From: Oscillospiraceae bacterium
Lineage (GTDB): Bacteria > Bacillota > Clostridia > Oscillospirales > Oscillospiraceae
Direction: 5' to 3'
Length of the DNA: 37,217 nucleotides
NCBI GenBank assembly: GCA_017522015.1
Contig: JAFXAW010000038.1
Span: forward strand, 1 to 37,217
Shown: positions 31,075 through 37,215 of the stretch, piece after piece
How positions within the stretch are numbered: the stretch's first letter is position 1
Layout: each line of letters begins with the position of its first letter
Made by a program: the position numbers and the translations under genes
The notes under the pieces: model-generated
What the model was told of the DNA's origin: nothing
Seen by the model: only the letters and a program-made list of their open reading frames with translations
Databases searched by the model: none

Positions 31075-31087
31075 GGATTGCCTCCTT

Positions 31088-31630
31088 TTATCTCCCGCAT
31101 TCTGCGGCGATCATCCCTCGCGACCGCCGCAGACTTCTGCAAACCGTTGGCTGCGTCGTTCTGAGACGATACGCGATTTCTTCCTGCCGAAAACCTTTCA
31201 TGGCCAAGAGAAGCATGTCCCAATCCCGGCCCTTGATCCGTCCGAGCGTCTCCCGCAAGATCAGCATCCGCTCCATGGTTCTGCCGTCCTCCCGGTATGG
31301 AATCTGATCGGCCAGGGTGATCCCCTCCATCTCACAGGTCACTTCATCCTCCAGGCTCACAGCGCACAGCCGCTTCTCCCGTTTCCTCCGCGGGCGGATA
31401 TAATTCCAAACCTCGCCTGCGATGCACTCGCAGGCATATGTGCCAAAGCGCACGCCCCGGCTTTCATCATAGGTCATCGCGGCCTTGCACAACCCGATCG
31501 CGCCGATCTGGAACAGGTCTTCGTATTCGTCCTGCCGCCACCAGGCGACGCGGTTTTGCAAATACCACGTCACCAGCGGCAGATTGCGCTCGACCATCGC
31601 CCTCTGTGCATCGGTCATCTTCTGCATCAT
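31088..31630 (-). CDS. Sigma-70 family RNA polymerase sigma factor
   Basis: 180 aa from ATG 31630 (AAGGG 6 bp upstream; ATG 31636 overlaps that site). Region 2 at residues about 34-72: EYEDLFQIGAIGLCKAAMTY, then GVRFGTYACECIAGEVWNYI. Region 4 near the C-terminus: GFRQEEIAYRLRTTQPTVC, RSLRRSRG. Residues between are an acidic linker. Sporulation-type (SigF/G/K-like) group by look. A phage-coded sigma in the early operon could switch host polymerase to phage middle or late promoters. Confidence 0.8.
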   Translation of the reverse strand: MMQKMTDAQRAMVERNLPLVTWYLQNRVAWWRQDEYEDLFQIGAIGLCKAAMTYDESRGVRFGTYACECIAGEVWNYIRPRRKREKRLCAVSLEDEVTCEMEGITLADQIPYREDGRTMERMLILRETLGRIKGRDWDMLLLAMKGFRQEEIAYRLRTTQPTVCRSLRRSRGMIAAECGR

Positions 31631-31648
31631 ATCCATCCCTTCTGGGCG

Positions 31649-32200
31649 TTACGCCGTCGGGTATCCTCCCGGGATGGCCGGCGCTGCACCGAGACCCATG
31701 CTCATGCGGAGCGTGGACATCGACGTCGCAAGCGTTGCCATCTTCCCGGTCAGCTCTGCGATGTTCTCATGGTCGAACTCGTCTTTCTTCTCCACGCTGC
31801 GAAGTTCCTTAACCAGACCACACAGCGTTTCCATCGTTTCGGCCATATTAGAGAGCGCCTTGGCGCAGCTCTTGTCTGCGTCCCGCTTCTCCTCGCCCAC
31901 GATCATCGTGCCGCTGTTCATGCCCATCGTTCCCAGCACAGCACCCAAGGCGGCGAGGTCGATATTCCTGTCTTCGTTTTTGCTCATGGGGTTTCTCCTT
32001 TCTTCGTCGTCTGTGACCAGTGTTTCAAACGGAACGCCAATCGCTTCGGCGATCTTCTTGATTGTCCCGAGTTTTGCATTGCGAACTCCAGTTTCCCATT
32101 GAGTAATACCTTGTTCAGAAATCCCGAGTTTTTCAGCGAGTTCCCTCTGCGTCAGCCCCGCTTTCTTTCGCGCGGCCCTGATGCGCTCGCCTATTGTCAT
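31649..32200 (-). CDS. XRE-family regulator with C-terminal extension
   Basis: 183 aa. HTH_3 domain at residues 3-60 (IGERIRAARKKAGLTQRELA, EKLGISEQGITQWETG). The remaining 110 residues are unusual: SKNEDRNIDLAALGAVLGT, then Met-rich helices (LSNMAETMETLCGLVKELR, KMATLATSMSTLRMSM) that look like an oligomerisation domain. No Ser-Lys autoprotease site was seen. ATG 32200 overlaps the upstream stop. Probably an early regulator (Cro/antirepressor-like position). Confidence 0.7.
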   Translation of the reverse strand: MTIGERIRAARKKAGLTQRELAEKLGISEQGITQWETGVRNAKLGTIKKIAEAIGVPFETLVTDDEERRNPMSKNEDRNIDLAALGAVLGTMGMNSGTMIVGEEKRDADKSCAKALSNMAETMETLCGLVKELRSVEKKDEFDHENIAELTGKMATLATSMSTLRMSMGLGAAPAIPGGYPTA

Positions 32201-32412
32201 TTGTCATCCCTCTTTTCGCTCCATCCGCAAATCCAAGCCGGTGCACAATCCAGTGTTTCCGCCAGCTTCTCGACCATGGCCACCGTCATGCTTCCATTTC
32301 TCTGCATGGCCGACTGGAGAGAGGACGGCGGTATTCCCGCCATAATGGCAAGCTTTCTTCGGCTCATCTTCTTCTCTGTTAAAAGAAGATCAACCCTCTC
32401 CGATATATCCAC
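32197..32412 (-). CDS. Small XRE-family HTH protein (Cro-like)
   Basis: 71 aa from GTG 32412 with AAGGAGTGACAGA upstream. Complete HTH: ERVDLLLTEKKMSRRKLAIM, AGIPPSSLQSAMQRNGSM, then AMVEKLAETLDCAPAWI. Size and place, second gene of the leftward operon opposite the repressor, suit a Cro-type protein that would bind the same operators. It ends 3 bp into the next XRE gene. Confidence 0.7.
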   Translation of the reverse strand: MDISERVDLLLTEKKMSRRKLAIMAGIPPSSLQSAMQRNGSMTVAMVEKLAETLDCAPAWICGWSEKRDDK

Positions 32413-32423
32413 TCTGTCACTCC

Positions 32424-32585
32424 TTACGCCGGCTGTGCGGCCGCCTCGGCCTGCACGCCGTACTTTGCCTTGTGCTCGCCGATCATCACGCCGAGGGAGA
32501 AGATGCTCTTCTGCTCCTCGGTCATGCCCGCGAAGACCTTCAGCGTCTCGATCTTCTCTTCGCGGGTCATCTCTTTCTCTTCCAT
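32424..32585 (-). CDS. Small protein, first gene of the leftward operon
   Basis: 53 aa from ATG 32585, with GGGGTGAGGGT upstream (weak site). MEEKEMTREEKIETLKVF, then MTEEQKSIFSLGVMIGEHKA, and an Ala-rich end. Helical and acidic. It starts about 25 bp after the leftward promoter. Function unknown. Confidence 0.55.
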   Translation of the reverse strand: MEEKEMTREEKIETLKVFAGMTEEQKSIFSLGVMIGEHKAKYGVQAEAAAQPA

Positions 32586-32601
32586 ACCCTCACCCCTTCT
32601 A

Positions 32602-32667
32602 TTTAGCGTAGCTATAATTTATCATAGCTCAGCTAATATGTCAACACTTATTTTTTAACTCAGCTAA
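32602..32667. promoter_or_regulatory. Three operator-like palindromes (O1-O3)
   Basis: Related palindromes: O1 TTTAGCGTAGCTA (32,602-32,614), O2 TAGCTCAGCTA (32,625-32,635, perfect two-fold apart from the centre), O3 TTAACTCAGCTAA (32,655-32,667). Consensus half-site is TTAGC/GCTAA. O2 covers the PL spacer, O1 sits downstream of its -10, and O3 lies just before the -35 of the rightward promoter. Probable binding sites for the XRE proteins on either side. Confidence 0.65.
32616..32644 (-). promoter_or_regulatory. Leftward early promoter (PL)
   Basis: On the minus strand: -35 TTGACA (32,644-32,639), 17-bp spacer, -10 TAAATT (32,621-32,616). It feeds the long leftward early operon. One operator (32,625-32,635) lies inside the spacer, so a bound repressor would block polymerase directly. 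Confidence 0.75.
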
Positions 32668-32676
32668 ATTTTCTTG

Positions 32677-32705
32677 TTTACAGTTTCGGGTTGCTGTGTT
32701 ATAAT
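32677..32705 (+). promoter_or_regulatory. Rightward repressor promoter (PR/PRM-like)
   Basis: -35 TTTACA (32,677-32,682), 17-bp spacer, perfect -10 TATAAT (32,700-32,705). It drives the rightward XRE repressor gene starting at 32,734. Divergent from PL; the two -35 boxes are about 33 bp apart with O3 between them. Confidence 0.75.
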
Positions 32706-32733
32706 CGCACCAAGAGGAAGAAAGGAGAACGCT

Positions 32734-33105
32734 ATGAATCTTGTCAATAGTCAAATCGTCAAGCTTATCGATTCTCTTCAGATTAAAAAAGGAGAGTTTG
32801 CTGAAAGTCTACAGATTTCTCAAGCCTTTGTTTCTCAAATCTGCTCTGGTGTCCGTCAGCCTAGCGACAGAACAATTTCTGATATCTGCCGCATTTACAA
32901 CGTCCGTCGCCAATGGCTGGAAGAGGGCAAAGGACCGATGCGGCAGCCTGAGACGGAAGACGACGAAATCGTGGACGCCGTTCTCGCCGGCGAAGATGAG
33001 TTTGTGAAAGCTGTGATCCGGGGTATCGCTAAGACTCCCGGCGGCTGGGAAAAGATGCGCGAGGTTTTCCTCGCAATCCAGGCAGAGCTGGACAAACAAA
33101 AATAA
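32734..33105 (+). CDS. XRE-family phage repressor (CI-like, short)
   Basis: 123 aa from ATG 32734 (AAAGGAG 8 bp upstream). HTH at residues 5-62: SQIVKLIDSLQIKKGEFAES, LQISQAFVSQICSGVRQPSD, then TISDICRIYNVRRQWLEEG, the pattern of repressors of many Gram-positive temperate phages. The last 40 residues are helical (AVIRGIAKTPGGWEKMREVF) and may dimerise. It has no peptidase domain, so induction is not by RecA-dependent self-cleavage. It faces a leftward operon across operators O1-O3. Confidence 0.75.
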   Translation: MNLVNSQIVKLIDSLQIKKGEFAESLQISQAFVSQICSGVRQPSDRTISDICRIYNVRRQWLEEGKGPMRQPETEDDEIVDAVLAGEDEFVKAVIRGIAKTPGGWEKMREVFLAIQAELDKQK

Positions 33106-33132
33106 GCCGGAGAGCATTGTCTCCGGCTTTTT
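33106..33132 (+). terminator. Repressor-gene terminator
   Basis: Perfect 8-bp stem GCCGGAGA/TCTCCGGC (33,106-33,113 and 33,120-33,127) with a 6-nt loop and a run of five T (33,128-33,132). It lies directly after the repressor stop and close to the convergent small gene, so it could work in both directions. Confidence 0.8.
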
Positions 33133-33144
33133 GTGTATCTTCCT

Positions 33145-33252
33145 TTATCTCCCCTGATTATACGCCCGGTCGAGGATCAGCCATACCCGGCGCAGGATCT
33201 TCTCATCGTGGATTTTATCCAGCAGCGACACGATCATCTCTCTGTAATTCAT
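33145..33252 (-). CDS. Very small protein (35 aa) convergent with the repressor
   Basis: From ATG 33252 with GGAGGGATACC upstream: MNYREMIVSLLDKIHDEKI, then LRRVWLILDRAYNQGR. It matches a short helical protein I associate with lysogeny regions of clostridial phages, where it follows another small gene. Function unknown. Confidence 0.6.
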   Translation of the reverse strand: MNYREMIVSLLDKIHDEKILRRVWLILDRAYNQGR

Positions 33253-33268
33253 GGTATCCCTCCAGCAG

Positions 33269-33463
33269 TCATTTTACTTCGGTCAGCGCACATTCCAGCA
33301 TCCGCCTTATGCTGTCCATCTGCATGCGGTGCATGAGCTTGTTGATGAAGTCGATGTATTCCATCTTTCCTTCGTCGTCTTCTGTCTGTGTGTCCGGCGC
33401 GGCGGTCATCGGGGCGGGCCGCGCGCTGTGCTGCTGGATGTTCGGTCTCCTGGTGTTGGTCAT
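33269..33463 (-). CDS. Small protein (64 aa) convergent with the repressor
   Basis: From ATG 33463 with GGGAGCGAGTGC upstream. First half polar and Pro-rich (PNIQQHSARPAPMTAAPD), second half helical: GKMEYIDFINKLMHRMQM, RRMLECALTEVK. The helical part recurs in phage small proteins near repressors. It forms a two-gene unit with the 35-aa gene, 16 bp apart, driven by a promoter at 33,499-33,527. Function unknown. Confidence 0.55.
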   Translation of the reverse strand: MTNTRRPNIQQHSARPAPMTAAPDTQTEDDEGKMEYIDFINKLMHRMQMDSIRRMLECALTEVK

Positions 33464-33498
33464 GCACTCGCTCCCTCGCTTTCGCTTTTTGTGATTCC

Positions 33499-33527
33499 AT
33501 TATCCAATCAGAAACCGGTTCAGTCAA
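33499..33527 (-). promoter_or_regulatory. Leftward promoter for the two small convergent genes
   Basis: Minus strand: -35 TTGACT (33,527-33,522), 17-bp spacer, -10 GATAAT (33,504-33,499), about 35 bp before the ATG at 33,463. Good match to sigma-A consensus. Confidence 0.65.
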
Positions 33528-33539
33528 CGATGGGCTGAC

Positions 33540-33557
33540 TTCGGGATTTTACCCGAA
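33540..33557. promoter_or_regulatory. Palindromic operator candidate before the HTH-membrane gene
   Basis: TTCGGG-ATTTTA-CCCGAA, a perfect 6-bp inverted repeat with 6-bp spacing. Related words (CGAATTTT, CCCGAA) recur at 33,554-33,586. Upstream of the gene at 33,610 and next to the leftward promoter at 33,499-33,527, so one bound protein could control both units. Confidence 0.5.
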
Positions 33558-33609
33558 TTTTCTGAACCGTTCGAATTTTCCCCGAATCCATATTGAAGGA
33601 GGTCCTGCC

Positions 33610-34509
33610 GTGTACGGAGCCGCCATTGCCGCCCACATTAATCAGAACATGGCCGCGCGAAACCTCAGCGCGAAGTATGTCTCCTCTGAATCCAAGGTGC
33701 CCGAGTCCACTCTGTCCAATTATCGGACGGGCAAGGTCGACAAACCGAACGAAGATCAGGTTCTGCGCATCTTCGCCGTCTGGGGCGACGGCCCGGAGGT
33801 TCTCTGCAATATCCGCAAGCAGGTCGATGAGACAGCCGCGGCGGAAGCGCTCCTCAAGGCCAGGGCCAAGGACGCTGAACTGATCGACCAGATTGCCGAT
33901 GTCATCAAGGCCGGTTCCATGGCGCTGCTCGATCAGCAGGCCGAGCGCATGGGCGCTCAGCAGAGCGAGATCCTCCAGCATGCCGACAAGCGCATAGCAG
34001 AAGAGCGCCAGCGCTCAGCGGAACTTAACGCGAAGGTGCTTCGCCAATGCAATGAAGAGGTCGACCGCGTGAAAGAAATCTGTGCCCGCGAAATCGCCAT
34101 GACCAAAGAATTCTGCGATCATCGCGTGCGCATGACCGAGCAGCACTATGAGGCCCGCCTCGCCGACGCCCGGGAGCATCTCTCACAGATGATGGAGTCC
34201 GAAGGAAAGCACAGCGGCGAGCTGCGCGAGCGCTACGGCTCGTCCCGCGAATATCTCAAATCCAGCGTGCGAAACCTTTCCGCCTCCTGCATCCTCCTGG
34301 CGCTGACCAGCATATTCTTCGGCTCATACGCTATCTTTGCTTATACCACGTTTGACATGAAGGATCTGACGCGCGGCCTGCACACGGAAAGCTATTCCAT
34401 GGGGCCGGTCGTTCTCGCTCTGACCGTTATTCTGGTTGTGATTGCCGGTTCTCGGTTGCTGATTCTGTTTCTGAATAGACCGAAGAAAAAGAAAAGAGTG
34501 GAGGGGTAA
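33610..34509 (+). CDS. HTH, coiled-coil and two-helix membrane protein of unknown function
   Basis: 299 aa from GTG 33610 (AAGGAGG 7 bp upstream). Residues about 5-70 are an HTH-like region (AAHINQNMAARNLSAKYV, PESTLSNYRTGKVDKPNE). Residues about 85-220 are a long helical, charged segment with heptad-like spacing (EILQHADKRIAEERQRSAEL, AREIAMTKEFCDHRVRM). Two transmembrane segments follow: about 224-245 (ASCILLALTSIFFGSYAIF) and 264-287 (MGPVVLALTVILVVIAGS), then a short Lys-rich tail. A membrane-bound protein with a cytoplasmic DNA-binding-type domain is odd for a phage. With the exported protein 3 bp downstream it probably forms a cargo (moron) unit expressed in lysogens. Confidence 0.6.
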   Translation: MYGAAIAAHINQNMAARNLSAKYVSSESKVPESTLSNYRTGKVDKPNEDQVLRIFAVWGDGPEVLCNIRKQVDETAAAEALLKARAKDAELIDQIADVIKAGSMALLDQQAERMGAQQSEILQHADKRIAEERQRSAELNAKVLRQCNEEVDRVKEICAREIAMTKEFCDHRVRMTEQHYEARLADAREHLSQMMESEGKHSGELRERYGSSREYLKSSVRNLSASCILLALTSIFFGSYAIFAYTTFDMKDLTRGLHTESYSMGPVVLALTVILVVIAGSRLLILFLNRPKKKKRVEG

Positions 34510-34512
34510 AAA

Positions 34513-35610
34513 TTGAAACGTCTTTTCTTTATTCTATCTCTTCTTTTAATCATTCCATGTTCCGCATTCGCAAAATCATATGTGTTTGACGACGGCGTTT
34601 ATACTGTTGGTGTCGATCTTCCAGAAGGGCACTATGTTGTTTCTTCTCACAAGAGCAACGTTGGCTTCTGTGCAGTGCAGGTTTTTGACGATCCCAACAT
34701 GAACGAAGAAATTGATTCCGGTGAAATTCTTCTGTTCTTTACTGTGTGGCATCCTAACAATGCATATTACAAACCAGACCAAGGCCTTACCGAGTATTTG
34801 GTTGGTCTCAAAAATGGCATGTGCATTGATGTAATGGATAAGGCCATCTTTACTCCTGATAATGCTACAACGCTATCTCCGATTGATTTTCAAGATTCTC
34901 TCCGCAGTCTTTCTCTTTCCGATTTGAAAGTTGTCGAGCAAGAACTCCTTGTTGCAAAGCTGACAGCCCAATCCAAGGCCGAAGCAGCCTCTAAACCAAA
35001 GTCTACGCCTGAGCCTTCTTATGTTTCTCTTAATTACGAGCGTGCCGCAAGACTTCCCGAAGTTTGCATGAACCAAAGAGTAAGGTTTTCCGGCAAGGTT
35101 CTGCAAGTCATGGGATCTCGCGCGGATGGATATCATGTCCGCCTTGCCACAAAAGGCGATTATGATGATGTCGTATATCTCTATATCGATTCTGATCATG
35201 CCCCAAGCATAAACCTCCTTGAGGGTGACAAGCTTACTATCAAAGGAGTCTTAAAAGGGGACTATACCTACCAAAGCGTATTTGGCCAAGCAATCACACT
35301 CCCTTCTGCATACGCAGAAAGCGTATCAATATCGCTCTCTGAAGAACGTAAAACGACCATTGGTTATAGTGACGGTTCCTCCGACACATACATCAATGGT
35401 GTCCTTGTTGAAGAATCCTCTGATACGGCAGTCGTTACAAAAGGCGTCAACATACGTTCTGAAGCTTCAGCCAATAGCGAAAAAGTCGGGACTGCAAAGC
35501 CGGGAGATAAGCTCTTAGTTACTCAAGCAAATTATGTCAAAGGATGGCATCAGATCCTCTATAATGGAGATATCGCCTATGTTTCATCGAAATACGTTAA
35601 ACTGAAATAA
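34513..35610 (+). CDS. Exported protein with OB-like and C-terminal SH3b domains
   Basis: 365 aa from TTG 34513 (GGAGGGG about 6 bp upstream). Residues 1-20 are a signal peptide (LFFILSLLLIIPCSAFA, cleavage likely after Ala). Residues 22-115 form a beta-rich domain with DDGVYTVGVDLPEGHYVVS. After a polar linker, residues about 175-270 resemble an OB-like domain (RVRFSGKVLQVMG, KLTIKGVLKGDYTYQS). The last 60 are a bacterial SH3 repeat (KGVNIRSEASANSEKVG, GWHQILYNGDIAYVSSKYV) that usually binds cell wall. The gene is clearly more AT-rich than its neighbours, suggesting separate acquisition. Likely a surface or extracellular protein of the lysogen. Confidence 0.7.
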   Translation: MKRLFFILSLLLIIPCSAFAKSYVFDDGVYTVGVDLPEGHYVVSSHKSNVGFCAVQVFDDPNMNEEIDSGEILLFFTVWHPNNAYYKPDQGLTEYLVGLKNGMCIDVMDKAIFTPDNATTLSPIDFQDSLRSLSLSDLKVVEQELLVAKLTAQSKAEAASKPKSTPEPSYVSLNYERAARLPEVCMNQRVRFSGKVLQVMGSRADGYHVRLATKGDYDDVVYLYIDSDHAPSINLLEGDKLTIKGVLKGDYTYQSVFGQAITLPSAYAESVSISLSEERKTTIGYSDGSSDTYINGVLVEESSDTAVVTKGVNIRSEASANSEKVGTAKPGDKLLVTQANYVKGWHQILYNGDIAYVSSKYVKLK

Positions 35611-35715
35611 AAAACGCCCGCCTCTCCGTGCCGGGAGAAAGCGAGCTGCACAGCGTCGCACGCACAACCATGGACCTGCCACATGATTATATCACGGGCC
35701 GGTCCTTTTTGTAAA
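35611..35715 (-). ncRNA. Possible short leftward RNA between cargo gene and integrase
   Basis: Minus strand: TTTACA (35,715-35,710), 18 bp, TATAAT with TGA before it (35,691-35,686). About 65 nt downstream a hairpin (TTTCTCC/GGAGAGG) is followed by six T (35,614-35,609). A transcript from about 35,679 to 35,610 would be a small RNA ending at the stop of the exported-protein gene. The promoter overlaps the integrase ribosome site. The same TGATATAATCAT sequence occurs at the late promoter (18,030-18,020). Confidence 0.35.
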
Positions 35716-35727
35716 GGAGGCCTGTTT

Positions 35728-36927
35728 TTGAGCACCTGCAAGAAATGTAAAAAGCCGCTCGAGGACGGATGGGTCGCATGCCCATTCTGCGCGGCCAAGA
35801 TCCCCACGGAGAAGAAGCCCCGCAAACGCCGCCGCCGCGCCAATGGAGAGGGAACGATCTTTCCCCGCGGTAAAACCTATTCTGTCCGCATCACCATCGG
35901 ATGGAAAAAGACGGAAAACGGCTATCGCCCCATTCCGGCCGAAAAGGGCGGCTTTAAAACCCAGCGTGAAGCCATGGAATATATCCCGATCCTCCGCGAA
36001 CAGGCCACTAAGGGAAATCCGGAGCCGGTTGTGCGCCATGGCGTAGACTATACCCGCATCACATTCAAAGAGCTTTACGATAAGCTCATGGATCGCGAAA
36101 AGCGCCGCATCAAGCAGAGCACCATCAACTGCTATAAATCCGCATACAAATATTTCTCCGATATCTACCATCTTCCTTTCTGCGAACTGAATACAGAAGA
36201 CTGGCAGCTGTGCATCGACGATTGCCCTCACGGGATCCGCACCAAGGAAAACATGAAAGCCCTCGGCACAAAGATGTATAAGTTTGCCGCCGAGCTGCGC
36301 GTGTTCGGCCTGAGCACCTCCACCGACTTCGCTACCATGGTCTGGCTCGACCGTGAGGAAAAAGAGAGCCGCCAGCCCTTCACCTTGGACGAGGTCACCA
36401 AGATCAAGGACGCCGTCACCCGCAAGATCCCCCACGCCGATTATGTTCTAGCTATGTGCTATACCGGCTTCCGCCCGTCCGAATTCCTGGCGCTCGAGCG
36501 TGATGCCTATGATCCCGTCAAGAATACCCTGCGCGGCGGCGCGAAGACCGAGGCCGGCAAGAATCGAATCGTGCCGGTTCATCCGCTCATCAAGACGTTC
36601 GTCGCCGAGCGGTACATGTCCGGCAAAAAATACCTCTTCGGCGATGCCAAAGGCTCACAGCTGCAGCTCAATCATTTCAGAACCCGCATGTTCTATCCGG
36701 CCCTCGAGGCAGCCGGCATCCAGAAAGCCCCTGAAGAAGGAGACAAGGTGCGCCCGGAGCGCACGCCCTATTCCTGCCGCCATACCTTCGCCACGCTCAT
36801 GAAGAGCGTCCCCGGCGCCGCCAAAGATAAGGCCGCGCTCATGGGCCATACCTCGTATGAAATGACCCTTCACTATCAGCACGAAGATTATGATAGTCTC
36901 AAGTCGATTATCGAAAAAATCGCATAA
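35728..36927 (+). CDS. int: Tyrosine-family site-specific integrase with N-terminal zinc ribbon
   Basis: 399 aa from TTG 35728 (AAAGGAGG 8 bp upstream). Residues 4-21 hold two C-x2-C pairs (CKKC, CPFC), a zinc ribbon before the arm-binding domain. A basic stretch (KKPRKRRRRANGEGTIF) and the AP2-like arm-binding region follow, then a SAM-like core-binding domain (about 115-205). Catalytic residues: Arg in CYTGFRPSEFLAL, H-x-x-R as YSCRHTFATL (Arg about 351), second His in MGHTSYEMTLHY, and the nucleophile Tyr (about 383). It integrates the phage at a tRNA gene; the attachment site lies about 160 bp downstream. Confidence 0.92.
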   Translation: MSTCKKCKKPLEDGWVACPFCAAKIPTEKKPRKRRRRANGEGTIFPRGKTYSVRITIGWKKTENGYRPIPAEKGGFKTQREAMEYIPILREQATKGNPEPVVRHGVDYTRITFKELYDKLMDREKRRIKQSTINCYKSAYKYFSDIYHLPFCELNTEDWQLCIDDCPHGIRTKENMKALGTKMYKFAAELRVFGLSTSTDFATMVWLDREEKESRQPFTLDEVTKIKDAVTRKIPHADYVLAMCYTGFRPSEFLALERDAYDPVKNTLRGGAKTEAGKNRIVPVHPLIKTFVAERYMSGKKYLFGDAKGSQLQLNHFRTRMFYPALEAAGIQKAPEEGDKVRPERTPYSCRHTFATLMKSVPGAAKDKAALMGHTSYEMTLHYQHEDYDSLKSIIEKIA

Positions 36928-36938
36928 TTTTATGCCAC

Positions 36939-36960
36939 TTGTACATAGTTTTGTACATAG
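36939..36960. repeat. Arm-type repeat pair, integrase side
   Basis: TTGTACATAG occurs at 36,939-36,948 and 36,951-36,960, 12 bp apart. The same word pair is found on the far side of the tRNA segment at 37,195-37,215. Likely binding sites of the integrase arm-binding domain. Confidence 0.6.
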
Positions 36961-37087
36961 CGGCTCAAAATTCCTCACCATTTCTCGCCATTTTCCCGTT
37001 CGCAGAATCGCCTAATTTTATCAATTATTATTGGAAATATCAGCATTTTTCAGCATTTATAAAAAGATAGATTTCTTTGAATGGGGT

Positions 37088-37125
37088 TCAAGAGGCCGCG
37101 AGTTCGAATCTCGCCACTCCGACCA
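37088..37125 (+). other. Attachment-site core: 3' part of a tRNA gene, probably tRNA-Pro
   Basis: T-arm GCGAG-TTCGAAT-CTCGC (37,098-37,114), acceptor 3' strand CACTCCG, discriminator A and CCA (37,123-37,125). No matching 5' half (CGGAGTG and D-arm) lies upstream, so it is a 3' fragment. A C1-G72 type acceptor end is characteristic of bacterial tRNA-Pro. Phages that integrate in tRNA genes carry exactly this part to restore the gene. Confidence 0.75.
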
Positions 37126-37130
37126 GCAAA

Positions 37131-37171
37131 AGGCTTGATTTTATTAGTAAAATTGAGCCTCTTTCTTTTTT
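37131..37171 (+). terminator. Terminator after the tRNA segment
   Basis: AGGCT-TG-ATTTTA (37,131-37,143) pairs with TAAAAT-TG-AGCCT (37,148-37,160) around a TTAG loop, followed by CTTTCTTTTTTG. Typical tRNA-gene terminator; it may be part of the phage copy of the attachment region. Confidence 0.7.
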
Positions 37172-37194
37172 GTTTTATAACTTATTTTTTGCCC

Positions 37195-37215
37195 TTGTAC
37201 ATAGTTTGTACATAG
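37195..37215. repeat. Arm-type repeat pair, far side of tRNA core
   Basis: TTGTACATAG at 37,195-37,204 and 37,206-37,215, 11 bp apart, mirroring the pair at 36,939-36,960. Its presence beyond the tRNA segment suggests that this DNA is also phage sequence. Confidence 0.6.
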
